Source: Aldersonia sp. NBC_00410 (GTDB lineage Bacteria; Actinomycetota; Actinomycetes; Mycobacteriales; Mycobacteriaceae). From it: a DNA stretch of 64,000 nucleotides. The notes under the pieces were generated by a model, which did no database searches, was not told the origin of the DNA, and saw nothing but the letters and a program-made list of their open reading frames with translations. The position numbers were made by a program, and so were the translations under genes. Positions 24,022 to 31,803 of the stretch are shown one piece after another. The DNA lies in NCBI RefSeq assembly GCF_026342035.1, contig NZ_JAPENM010000004.1:62001-126000 (forward strand), in the 5' to 3' direction. The stretch's first letter is position 1, and each line of letters starts with the position of its first letter.

Positions 24022-24092
24022 AGCGAGTGACGGGATTCGAACCCGTGTAAACGGCTTTGCAGGCCGGTGCCTAGCCACTCAGCCACACCCGC
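24022..24092 (-). tRNA. tRNA-Cys (anticodon GCA)
   Basis: Read on the minus strand: acceptor 5' GCGGGTG pairs with CACTCGC (one G-T), discriminator T as expected for Cys, anticodon loop CTGCAAA with GCA, T-arm CGGGT-TCGAATC-CCG. Length is 71 nt; CCA is not encoded. The anticodon stem has one C-T mismatch at its top. It serves as the attachment site of the accessory region: partial 3' copies occur at 20365-20414 and 12927-12955. Confidence 0.93.
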
Positions 24093-24440
24093 AACAGGAC
24101 CCAATGTCCCAGGCGATTGCGCCCGGCGACAGGCTTGCAATCAGTGTGATCCGAAGTCGTTTCACTCCGGCATGGTGACGATTGCCCGGTTGTCCTTGGG
24201 GAAGAACTACAGGTCGTCTTCGGCCAGAACGCAATCCACCGCGATGTTGCGATCGGGTCCGTCCGGACGAGGCGCGCGTCCGCAAAATACCGCGGAAGCC
24301 GCCGTTACCGCCGTGACGATGAATTCGGCGCGGAACGTTCGTTTCTGCCGCCGACATGGGAGCGGCGCCACGCCACACGGTCGGGCGGTCGAAGCGACCG
24401 ACCTGCCCATCCCGACCGGCCCACGTGCGAGAATCGCAGC
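24093..24440. other. intergenic, no gene supported
   Basis: About 350 bp between tRNA-Cys and the MarR gene. A minus-strand frame here contains a hydrophobic stretch (EFIVTAVTAASAVFCG) ending at 24207, but it has no start-proximal support and overlaps the MarR gene in antisense, so it is not called. The tRNA promoter should lie in the left 50 bp. Confidence 0.5.
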
Positions 24441-24977
24441 ATGCCGTCGCCCAACCCACTCCCCCTCGATCCGATCGAGGAGGCGCACCGTCAGTGGACC
24501 GTTCACGGCTGGGGCGACGTGGCGGACGGGATGGCCGCGGTGACGTCGGTCATGCGCGCGCAGCAGATCATGATGGCCCGGGTCGACGAGGTACTCAAGC
24601 CGGCCGGGCTCACGTTTGCGCGCTACGAGTTGCTCATGCTGCTGAGTTTCAGTCGCGCCGGTGCCCTTCCGATGGCGAAAGCCAGTGCGCGGCTCCAGGT
24701 TCACCCGACGAGCGTGACCAATGCGGTGGACCGACTGGAGGCCGCACACCTCGTCAAGCGGGTGCCGCATCCCAGCGACCGCCGTGCGACACTGATCGAA
24801 ATCACCGAGGCGGGTAGAGAACTCGCGGTGAAAGCGACCGAGCAATTGAACGAGCGCGTGTTCGCCGCTCCCGGGCTCGCCGAGGACCGGATCGAGACGC
24901 TCGTGCGTGCGTTGGCCGAGCTGCGTCGCGCCGCCGGTGACTTCGACAGCGGCGCGACGCCGACCAAGTGGACGTAG
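24441..24977 (+). CDS. MarR-family transcriptional regulator
   Basis: A 178-aa winged-helix regulator. It has helices around MMARVDEVLKPAGLTFARYELLMLLSF, the recognition region LQVHPTSVTNAVDRLEAAHLV and the wing RVPHPSDRRATLIEITEAG, all typical for MarR. It would bind a palindrome near its own or neighbouring promoters and respond to a small ligand, here perhaps an acyl-CoA or aromatic acid. It converges on the valine-catabolism operon with 9 bp between stops. Control of that operon is possible from position, unproven. Confidence 0.9.
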   Translation: MPSPNPLPLDPIEEAHRQWTVHGWGDVADGMAAVTSVMRAQQIMMARVDEVLKPAGLTFARYELLMLLSFSRAGALPMAKASARLQVHPTSVTNAVDRLEAAHLVKRVPHPSDRRATLIEITEAGRELAVKATEQLNERVFAAPGLAEDRIETLVRALAELRRAAGDFDSGATPTKWT

Positions 24978-24986
24978 CCGCCCGGA

Positions 24987-25763
24987 TCACTCGTGGCGGA
25001 AGCTCGGATCCCGCTTCTCGACGAAGGCGGCCATGCCTTCCTTCTGATCCGCGAGCGCGAACAGTGAGTGGAAAACACGCCGCTCGAAGCGCACACCCTC
25101 GGCGAGAGTGGTTTCCAGCGATCGGTTGACGGCTTCCTTGGCGATCATCGCGACCGGCAACGACTTCGAGGCGATCGTCTCGGCGGCCTTCAGCGCCTCG
25201 TCGAGCAGCTCGTCCGCCGGCACGACGCGCGAGACCAGCCCCGCGCGCTCGGCCTCCTCGGCGTCCATATTGCGGCCGGTCAGGATCAGGTCCATCGCCT
25301 TCGCCTTGCCGACAGCCCGGGTAAGTCGCTGCGAGCCACCGATTCCCGGGATCACGCCCAAGTTGATCTCCGGCTGGCCGAACTTCGCGGTGTCCGCGGC
25401 GATGAGGATGTCGCACAGCATCGCCAGCTCACAGCCACCACCGAGCGCGAACCCGGCGACAGCCGCGATAGTGGGCTTGCGCGCCGCGGCGAGCCGGTCC
25501 CAGCGGGCGAAGAAATCGGACATGAACACGTCGACGTACGACTTCGGCTGCATCTCCTTGATGTCCGCGCCGGCCGCGAAAGCCCGCTCGGATCCGGTGA
25601 TCACGATTGCCCCGATCCCCGGATCGGCCTCGAGATCATCGAGCGCGACGATCATCTCGTCGAGCACCTGGGAGTTCAGCGCGTTGAGCGCCTTCGGTCG
25701 GTTCAGCGTGATGAGACCTACGCGGCCTCGACGCTCGAGCAGAATCGTTTCGAAATCACTCAC
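24987..25763 (-). CDS. enoyl-CoA hydratase
   Basis: A 258-aa crotonase-fold enzyme adding water to 2-enoyl-CoA. It shows the oxyanion motif [21 protein letters not shown] with the first catalytic Glu, and [15 protein letters not shown] with the second Glu, which fits a true hydratase. The start is GTG 25763; its 4-nt overlap with the mmsB stop (GTGA) shows translational coupling. As the last gene of the operon it would convert methacrylyl-CoA to 3-hydroxyisobutyryl-CoA, completing the valine pathway, although broad short-chain activity is usual. Confidence 0.92.
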   Translation of the reverse strand: MSDFETILLERRGRVGLITLNRPKALNALNSQVLDEMIVALDDLEADPGIGAIVITGSERAFAAGADIKEMQPKSYVDVFMSDFFARWDRLAAARKPTIAAVAGFALGGGCELAMLCDILIAADTAKFGQPEINLGVIPGIGGSQRLTRAVGKAKAMDLILTGRNMDAEEAERAGLVSRVVPADELLDEALKAAETIASKSLPVAMIAKEAVNRSLETTLAEGVRFERRVFHSLFALADQKEGMAAFVEKRDPSFRHE

Positions 25764-26677
25764 TGTGCGGCATCTCCCGATCGTTGACGAATCTCGGTCA
25801 CGATAGCGGAGAAGTCCTTGCCCGCATTCTCCTGCTTGAACCTGTTGTAGATCTCTGCTGCGTGTAGTCCGAGCTGGCCGTCTACACCGTTGGCCCGCAA
25901 TGCATTAGCGGCGAGGCCGAGATCCTTGTCCATCAGCGCGGTCGCGAAACCGGGCTGATAGTCGTTGTTCGCCGGGCTGGTCGGCACCGGGCCGGGCACC
26001 GGGCAGTAGCTCGTCAGCGACCAGCACTGGGCCGATGCATTGGAGGCGACGTCGAAGAACGCCTGGTTCGTCAGCCCGAGCTTCTCACCGAGCACGAACG
26101 CCTCGCTGACCGCGATCATGGAAATGCCGAGCACCATGTTGTTGCAGATCTTCGCGGCCTGGCCGACGCCGTTCTCGCCGCAGTGCACGACCTTGGCACC
26201 CATGACGTCGAGCGCCGGCTTGGCCGACTCGAAGTCCGCCGCCGACCCGCCGACCATGAACGCCAGCGTGCCTGCCGAGGCACCGGCAACGCCGCCCGAC
26301 ACCGGCGCATCCACCGCGCGATGCCCCGCCTTGTGCGCAAGGTCCGCCGCGGTCTTGGCGTCCGCGACGTCGATGGTCGAGCTGTCGATGAACAACGTGC
26401 CCGGCTTGGCGGCGGCGAGCAGCCCACCGTCGTAGAGGTCGATGACATGCTTACCGCTCGGCAGCATGGTGATGACGATGTCCGCCTCGGCCACCGCGGC
26501 ATCCGAGCTGGCCGCGATCGTGGCGCCGTCCTTGGCGGCCTGCTCGAGCGCGGCGGGGACCAGGTCGAAGCCGACGACTCGGTAGCCGGCCTTGACCAGA
26601 TTCGCCGCCATCGGCCCGCCCATATGACCGAGACCGATGAAGCCGACTGTGGTGTCGGCCGGAGCTGCAGTGCTCAT
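25760..26677 (-). CDS. mmsB: 3-hydroxyisobutyrate dehydrogenase
   Basis: A 305-aa NAD-dependent dehydrogenase of the beta-hydroxyacid family. The N-terminal Rossmann motif is [20 protein letters not shown], the substrate loop is [11 protein letters not shown] and the catalytic Lys is in [10 protein letters not shown]. It oxidises 3-hydroxyisobutyrate to methylmalonate semialdehyde. ATG 26677 overlaps the stop of the hydrolase gene (ATGA). The longer frame upstream lies inside that gene and is ignored. Confidence 0.93.
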   Translation of the reverse strand: MSTAAPADTTVGFIGLGHMGGPMAANLVKAGYRVVGFDLVPAALEQAAKDGATIAASSDAAVAEADIVITMLPSGKHVIDLYDGGLLAAAKPGTLFIDSSTIDVADAKTAADLAHKAGHRAVDAPVSGGVAGASAGTLAFMVGGSAADFESAKPALDVMGAKVVHCGENGVGQAAKICNNMVLGISMIAVSEAFVLGEKLGLTNQAFFDVASNASAQCWSLTSYCPVPGPVPTSPANNDYQPGFATALMDKDLGLAANALRANGVDGQLGLHAAEIYNRFKQENAGKDFSAIVTEIRQRSGDAAQ

Positions 26678-27771
26678 AGCTGTCCTTCCCGTCCGTGTCC
26701 GAGCTGTCCGTCCCGACCGATGCCCAGCACAGCAGGCGGGCGCAGGCCCAACTCCAATTCGCCGAGATCGGCGAAGAATTCGTCGACTCGCGCATCGGTC
26801 ACTTCGGCCAGCGAAGCCGGCGACCACTGCGGATTGCGGTCCTTGTCGACTACCTGGGCGCGGATGCCCTCGACCAGGTCGGACCCTTTCAGGCAGGCGA
26901 GTGAGACGCGGTACTCGTCGTTGAGCACGTCCTCGATCGATGCTGCGTCCGCCGCGCGGCGCAGCGAGCGCAACGCCACCTTGATCGAGGTCGGTGACTT
27001 CGCCAGGATTTGCGCTGCCGCCGCGTTGGCCTCGGGCTCCGGCCGCGCCTGCAACCGCGCAACGATCTCCTCGACGGAGTCACCCGCGTAGCACTCGTCG
27101 ATCCATTCCCGCTGCGCGAGCAGCGCCGAATCCGGTGCCGACTCGGCGAACCCGCGCACCACCTCGCGAACCTCGCCACCGCGCAGTGCCGCGAGCAGCC
27201 CGGGCACCTTCTCGCTGGGTACGTAGTAGTCCGCGAAGCCGAGTGCGATGGCGTCGCCTGCCTTCATCGTGTTGGTGGTGAGGGCGACGTGGGCCCCCGT
27301 CTCCCCCGGCGCGTGCGCCAGCAGGTGGGTGCCGCCGACGTCGGGCACGAATCCGATGCCCACCTCGGGCATGCCGATCTTCGACCGCTCGGTGACAATC
27401 CGGTGGCTGCCGTGCGCCGAGACGCCAACGCCGCCGCCCATCACAATGCCGTCCATCACCACCACGTACGGCTTCGGATAGCGCGCGATGAGCGCGTTGA
27501 GGATGTACTCGTCGCGCCAGAAGTCGCGGGACTCGGTACCACCGTTCTGGGCGTCGTGATAGATGGACACGATGTCACCGCCGGCGCACAGGCCGCGGTC
27601 GCCGGTACCGGTGACGACAACGGCGCGAACCGCCTCGTCATCGGACCATGCTTCCAGCGCCGGCGTAATCTCTCGCACCATGGCGTAATTGAGCGCGTTG
27701 ATGGCCTTCGGCCGGTTGAGGGTGATGAGCCCGAGCCCATCGCGCACCTCGATCAGCACGTCCGCACTCAT
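26674..27771 (-). CDS. 3-hydroxyisobutyryl-CoA hydrolase
   Basis: A 365-aa crotonase-superfamily protein with the longer C-terminal part characteristic of HIBCH. The motifs are LCAGGDIVSIY, MDGIVMGGGVGVSAHGSHRIVTE, MPEVGIGFVPDVGG and a late SPTSIKVALRSLRRA. It releases CoA from 3-hydroxyisobutyryl-CoA, the step that distinguishes valine catabolism. It is coupled by ATGA overlaps at both ends (27768-27771 with the dehydrogenase, 26674-26677 with mmsB). The C-terminal tail after ELGLRPPAVL is low-complexity and may be dispensable. Confidence 0.92.
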   Translation of the reverse strand: MSADVLIEVRDGLGLITLNRPKAINALNYAMVREITPALEAWSDDEAVRAVVVTGTGDRGLCAGGDIVSIYHDAQNGGTESRDFWRDEYILNALIARYPKPYVVVMDGIVMGGGVGVSAHGSHRIVTERSKIGMPEVGIGFVPDVGGTHLLAHAPGETGAHVALTTNTMKAGDAIALGFADYYVPSEKVPGLLAALRGGEVREVVRGFAESAPDSALLAQREWIDECYAGDSVEEIVARLQARPEPEANAAAAQILAKSPTSIKVALRSLRRAADAASIEDVLNDEYRVSLACLKGSDLVEGIRAQVVDKDRNPQWSPASLAEVTDARVDEFFADLGELELGLRPPAVLGIGRDGQLGHGREGQL

Positions 27772-28907
27772 GCTGCGCTCACCACCGCGCGTGCGATTAC
27801 CACTCGCATGATCTCGTTGGTTCCTTCCAGAATCTGGTGCACGCGAAGGTCGCGCACGATCTTCTCGAGTCCGTACTCGCTGAGGTAACCGTATCCACCG
27901 TGCAACTGCAGCGCCTCGTTGGCAACTTCGAAGCCGGCGTCGGTCGCGAAACGCTTTGCCATGGCGCACAACTCGACCTTGTCGGGAGCATCGAGATCCA
28001 GCGCCTCGGCGGCCCGCCAGAGCAGTGTGCGCCCGGCCTCCAACTCGGTGCGCATATCGGCGAGCCGGAACTGCAGCGCCTGCGAATCGAGCAACCGATT
28101 GCCGAAGGCCTTGCGCTCGGCGAGGTAGGCAACCGACTTCTCCAGCGCAGTCTGCGCGCCGCCCACCGAGCAGGCGGCGATGTTCAGCCGGCCACCGTTG
28201 AGTCCGGCCATGGCAATCCGGAATCCGTTGCCCTCGACGCCGATCAGGTTCTCCGCGGGGATCCGGACGTCTTCGAAGATTACCTGCCGGGTTGGCTGCG
28301 CGTTCCAGCCCATCTTCTTCTCGTTGGCGCCGAATGACAGCCCGGGAGTGTCCTTTTCGACGATAAACGTCGAAATCCCCTTGGGACCGGCGTCGCCGGT
28401 GCGCGCCATCACGACATACACATCGGACACACCCGCACCCGAGATGAACTGCTTGACCCCGTTGAGCACGTACGAGTCACCGTCGCGCACCGCCTTGGTG
28501 CTCAGCGCCGCCGCATCGGACCCCGCGCCGGGCTCGGTGAGGCAATAGCTCGACAGCAGTTCCATGGTGCACAGGCGAGGCACGAAGCGCCGGCGCAGCT
28601 CCTCGGAGCCGAACGCGTCGACCATCCAGGTGGCCATGTTGTGGATCGAGATGTAGGCCGAAATCGCCGGGCAGCCGGTGGCCAGCTGTTCGAAGATGCG
28701 CACCGCGTCGAGACGTTTCAGTCCGGATCCACCCACGTCCTCGCGAATGTAGATGCCGCCCATGCCCAGACCCGCGGCCTTGCGCAGCACGTCGACCGGG
28801 AAGTGCTTGGTCTCATCCCATTCCACCGCGTTGGGCGCGAGGTACTCGTCGGCGAAGTCGCGTGCCGTCTCGACGATCGCACGTTCGTCGTCATTCAGAT
28901 TGAACAT
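27768..28907 (-). CDS. acyl-CoA dehydrogenase, probable isobutyryl-CoA dehydrogenase
   Basis: A 379-aa FAD enzyme. It shows the family signatures CLTEPGAGSDAAALSTKA and LHGGYGYLSEYGLEKIVRDLRVHQILEGTNEIMRVVIAR. Operon context (mmsA before, HIBCH after) makes isobutyryl-CoA the likely substrate, giving methacrylyl-CoA. ATG 28907 begins MFNLNDDERAIVETARDFA, the normal N-terminus; the upstream frame overlaps mmsA. It lies 8 bp after mmsA. Confidence 0.92.
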   Translation of the reverse strand: MFNLNDDERAIVETARDFADEYLAPNAVEWDETKHFPVDVLRKAAGLGMGGIYIREDVGGSGLKRLDAVRIFEQLATGCPAISAYISIHNMATWMVDAFGSEELRRRFVPRLCTMELLSSYCLTEPGAGSDAAALSTKAVRDGDSYVLNGVKQFISGAGVSDVYVVMARTGDAGPKGISTFIVEKDTPGLSFGANEKKMGWNAQPTRQVIFEDVRIPAENLIGVEGNGFRIAMAGLNGGRLNIAACSVGGAQTALEKSVAYLAERKAFGNRLLDSQALQFRLADMRTELEAGRTLLWRAAEALDLDAPDKVELCAMAKRFATDAGFEVANEALQLHGGYGYLSEYGLEKIVRDLRVHQILEGTNEIMRVVIARAVVSAA

Positions 28908-28915
28908 GAGGGTGT

Positions 28916-30430
28916 TCAGTCCATCGTCGGGATCACGAAGTGGTCGGCGTTCTCTTTGAGACCGGACGGCCAACGCTGCGTGACCGTCTTGGTCTTGGTG
29001 TAGAACTTGATCGAATCCGGTCCGTGCTGGTTGAGATCGCCGAAACCGGACGCCTTCCAGCCACCGAAGGTGTGGTACGCGATCGGTACCGGAATCGGGA
29101 CATTGACGCCGACCATGCCGACCTGCACCCGGGTCGCGAAGTCCCGCGCAGTGTCACCATCGCGGGTGAAGATCGCGACGCCGTTGCCGAACTCGTGCTC
29201 GCTCGGCAGTCGCAGCGCCTCCTCGTAGTCGTGCGCGCGCACCACGGTGAGCACCGGGCCGAAGATCTCTTCGGTGTAGATCCGCATGTCCGGTGTCACC
29301 TTGTCGAACAGCGTTGCGCCGGTGAAGAATCCGTTTTCCGATCCCTCGAGCTTGAATCCCCGGCCGTCCACGACCAACTCGGCGCCCTCGTCGACACCGA
29401 TCTGCACGTAGTTGGTGACCCGCTCGACAGCCTCGCGAGTGATCAGGGGACCGAAGTCGGCACCCTTCTCGTCGCTGCGCCCGACATTGAGCTTGTGCAC
29501 CCGCTCGGTGAGCTTCTCGACGAGCTTGTCGGCGGTCTCCTCGCCGACCGGCACCGCGACCGAGATGGCCATGCAGCGCTCACCGGCCGAGCCGTAGCCC
29601 GCGCCGATCAGCTGATCGGCGACATCGTCGAGGTCGGCATCCGGCATGACGATCGCGTGGTTCTTCGCACCGCCGAAGCACTGCGCACGCTTGCCGTTGG
29701 CCGTCGCGGTTTCGTAGATGTACTGCGCGATGGGGGTGGAGCCGACGAACCCGACGGCCTTGATCCGCTCGTCGCGTAGCAACGCATCGACGGCCTCCTT
29801 GTCGCCGTTGACGACGTTGAACACGCCCGCGGGCAGACCGGCCTCGAGGAACAGCTCGGCGAGCCGCAGCGGCACCGAGGGATCGCGCTCGGAGGGCTTG
29901 AGCACGAAGGCGTTGCCGCAGGCCAGCGCAGGTCCGGCCTTCCACAGCGGGATCATCGCGGGGAAGTTGAACGGGGTGATGCCCGCGACCACGCCCAGCG
30001 GCTGACGCATCGAGTAGACATCGATGCCGCCACCGGCGCCCTCGGTGTACTCGCCCTTGAGCAGGTGCGGGATACCGGTGGCGAACTCGATGACCTCGAG
30101 GCCGCGCTGGATGTCGCCCTTGGCGTCGGGGATGGTCTTGCCGTGCTCGGAGGACAGCAGCGCGGCCAGCGAGTCCATTTCGTCCTGCACCAGGGCCAGG
30201 AACCTCATCAGCACCCGCGCGCGTCGCTGCGGGTTGAATGCCGCCCATTCCTTCTGCGCCTCGGCGGCATTGGCGACCACCGCGGCGACCTCGGCAGTGG
30301 TGGCCAGCGGGACGTGGGCCTGGACCGCACCGGTGTTCGGGCTGAAGACGTCGCCGAAGCGACCGGACGTGCCCTCGATGTGCTTGCCGCCGACGAAATG
30401 CGTCAGTTGTCGAACCATTGCTTCATCCAT
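28916..30430 (-). CDS. mmsA: CoA-acylating methylmalonate-semialdehyde dehydrogenase
   Basis: A 504-aa aldehyde dehydrogenase of the MmsA type. The N-terminal FVGGKHIEGTSGRFGDVF, GVVAGITPFNFPAMIPLWKAGPALACGN, FGGAKNHAIVMPDAD and catalytic Cys in GSAGERCMA are visible. It makes propionyl-CoA from methylmalonate semialdehyde with NAD and CoA. It is the first gene of the five-gene valine operon. The start could be ATG 30430 or the Met four codons later; neither has a strong ribosome-binding site. The promoter region with a palindrome is at 30484-30523. Confidence 0.94.
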   Translation of the reverse strand: MDEAMVRQLTHFVGGKHIEGTSGRFGDVFSPNTGAVQAHVPLATTAEVAAVVANAAEAQKEWAAFNPQRRARVLMRFLALVQDEMDSLAALLSSEHGKTIPDAKGDIQRGLEVIEFATGIPHLLKGEYTEGAGGGIDVYSMRQPLGVVAGITPFNFPAMIPLWKAGPALACGNAFVLKPSERDPSVPLRLAELFLEAGLPAGVFNVVNGDKEAVDALLRDERIKAVGFVGSTPIAQYIYETATANGKRAQCFGGAKNHAIVMPDADLDDVADQLIGAGYGSAGERCMAISVAVPVGEETADKLVEKLTERVHKLNVGRSDEKGADFGPLITREAVERVTNYVQIGVDEGAELVVDGRGFKLEGSENGFFTGATLFDKVTPDMRIYTEEIFGPVLTVVRAHDYEEALRLPSEHEFGNGVAIFTRDGDTARDFATRVQVGMVGVNVPIPVPIAYHTFGGWKASGFGDLNQHGPDSIKFYTKTKTVTQRWPSGLKENADHFVIPTMD

Positions 30431-30483
30431 TCTGTTGAATCACGGCGTGGGTGCGCGGTCATGTGATGCCGCGTCAGATTGGG

Positions 30484-30523
30484 ATGTCTAGCATCCTATA
30501 GTTGGACGTCCATCAATGTCTAG
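30484..30523. promoter_or_regulatory. candidate operator/promoter of the valine operon
   Basis: A 10-bp perfect palindrome TGGACGTCCA (30503-30512) is flanked by direct repeats ATGTCTAG at 30484-30491 and 30516-30523. On the minus strand TAGACA (30517-30522) and TATAGG (30495-30500) form a promoter-like pair with a 16-bp spacer that the palindrome overlaps, so a bound repressor would block it. The divergent DUF4334 gene shares the region. Confidence 0.5.
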
Positions 30524-30565
30524 GTCGATTGCTCCGGGACCGAACGAGTGAGAGAGTGCGAAGCC

Positions 30566-31042
30566 ATGGTTGTCACCACTGCACGGCAGAAATTCGACGA
30601 ACTACGCGCCCGGCCCGAGGGAGTCACCCCCGCCGAGCTCGATGACCTGTGGGCGCGCCTCGCGCCGGCCCGAGCCGAGGACATCCTCGGCGAATGGCAG
30701 GGCGACGACTTCGCGACCGGCCACAAGCTGCACGACCAGCTGGTGGCCAGCAACTGGTTCGGCAAGACGTTCGTCAGCGCCTTCGATGCCAAGCCGCTGA
30801 TCTGCCGCGATGCCGACGGCAACCTGTACTCCGACAAGAAGTCCGGCAACGGTGAGGCCACGCTGTGGAACATCGAGTTCCGCGGCGAGGTGACCGCGAC
30901 GATGGTCTACAACGGCGCGCCGATCTTCGATCACTTCAAGCGCGTCGACGACCGCACGCTGATGGGCATCATGAACGGTAAGCCCGAGTTGGTGCTCGAC
31001 AACGGGCAGCACTACTACTTCCTGCTCGAGCGGGTGAGTTAG
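30566..31042 (+). CDS. GXWXG/DUF4334-type protein
   Basis: A 158-aa protein with the short N-terminal GEWQG motif (GXWXG domain) and a C-terminal DUF4334-like region (ATLWNIEFRGEVTATMVYNGAPIFDHFKRVDDRTLMGIMNGK). These small lipocalin-like domains probably bind a hydrophobic ligand; no activity is established to my knowledge. ATG 30566 is preceded by GAGAGA. It is divergent from mmsA and convergent with the SWIM gene, overlapping its stop by 4 bp. Confidence 0.8.
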   Translation: MVVTTARQKFDELRARPEGVTPAELDDLWARLAPARAEDILGEWQGDDFATGHKLHDQLVASNWFGKTFVSAFDAKPLICRDADGNLYSDKKSGNGEATLWNIEFRGEVTATMVYNGAPIFDHFKRVDDRTLMGIMNGKPELVLDNGQHYYFLLERVS

Positions 31043-31803
31043 TCCGGCAGCCGGCGGTATACCGCCTGCAGGTCGCGCACTCCGGCGATGACGGCGCGTT
31101 CGTCCTCGCCGGTCGCCCGCAGCGCCCTACGCAACAGCACCGGATCCAGGTCCTCCCAGGCAGCTCGAAACTCCGCGACGGGCAGGGCGGGTAGCTCGGT
31201 CCGGTCGCCGTAGAGGTCGTCGGGGTCCGGGCCTGCCCGGTCCTCCACCCCGGCGATCAGCGCGTCGAGGTCTACCCCGCGCAGGACGAGCATGTCGAGC
31301 GGGCGCTCGTCGAGTCGCTCGGCGGTGAGGAAGGCGACCGCCGCAATGTGTTTGCACGGCCAGCCGGTATCGGGGCAGGTGCAGTCGAAGTCCAGTTCGG
31401 CGGCCGAGCGCGGCAACAGCAGCGGACCGAGCGCGGTGGGTAGCGACCCGGACACCGTTTCGGCCAGCATGCCCGGCGCGCCCCGCACGACGTCGACGAG
31501 TTCGGCGAGCCGCTCGTCGTCGAAGGTGCGCAGCGTGAGCACCGAGGTGAACGGCCGCGGCTGGCTGCCCTGGACCTCGGCGGTGACCGCGCCAGGCTCG
31601 ATCCGCATCGCGACGACCTGACCGGCGCGGGCGTAGGTCTTGCCGCGGGTGAGCCGCCCCGGATCGGCGTGCTCCTCGATCGCCTCGACGAATGCGCGAC
31701 CCCACCAGGTGCGCCCGAAGGCGCCGCGCCGATTGGACGACTCGACGCCACCCCGGACCGGACGGCGCTTGCCGTACTGGCTGAAGTCGCGTGGCGGGCT
31801 CAT
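31039..31803 (-). CDS. SWIM zinc-finger protein
   Basis: A 254-aa protein with a SWIM motif CTCPDTGWPCKHIAAVAF (C-x-C-xn-C-x-H) around residues 130-147, preceded by a WWGRAFVEAIEE segment and RGKTYARAGQV typical of bacterial SWIM proteins paired with SNF2 helicases. ATG 31803 overlaps the helicase stop (ATGA). The pair recurs in actinobacteria and is thought to act in DNA repair or chromatin-like remodelling; the role is inferred from partnership. Confidence 0.88.
   Translation of the reverse strand: MSPPRDFSQYGKRRPVRGGVESSNRRGAFGRTWWGRAFVEAIEEHADPGRLTRGKTYARAGQVVAMRIEPGAVTAEVQGSQPRPFTSVLTLRTFDDERLAELVDVVRGAPGMLAETVSGSLPTALGPLLLPRSAAELDFDCTCPDTGWPCKHIAAVAFLTAERLDERPLDMLVLRGVDLDALIAGVEDRAGPDPDDLYGDRTELPALPVAEFRAAWEDLDPVLLRRALRATGEDERAVIAGVRDLQAVYRRLPD

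Noticed and set aside
23883-24140. 85-aa minus frame across tRNA-Cys
   Set aside because: It overlaps the tRNA and owes its frame to tRNA sequence.
24207-24845. 212-aa minus frame overlapping the MarR gene
   Set aside because: The MarR domain is unambiguous on the plus strand; the hydrophobic stretch near 24300 alone does not support a gene.
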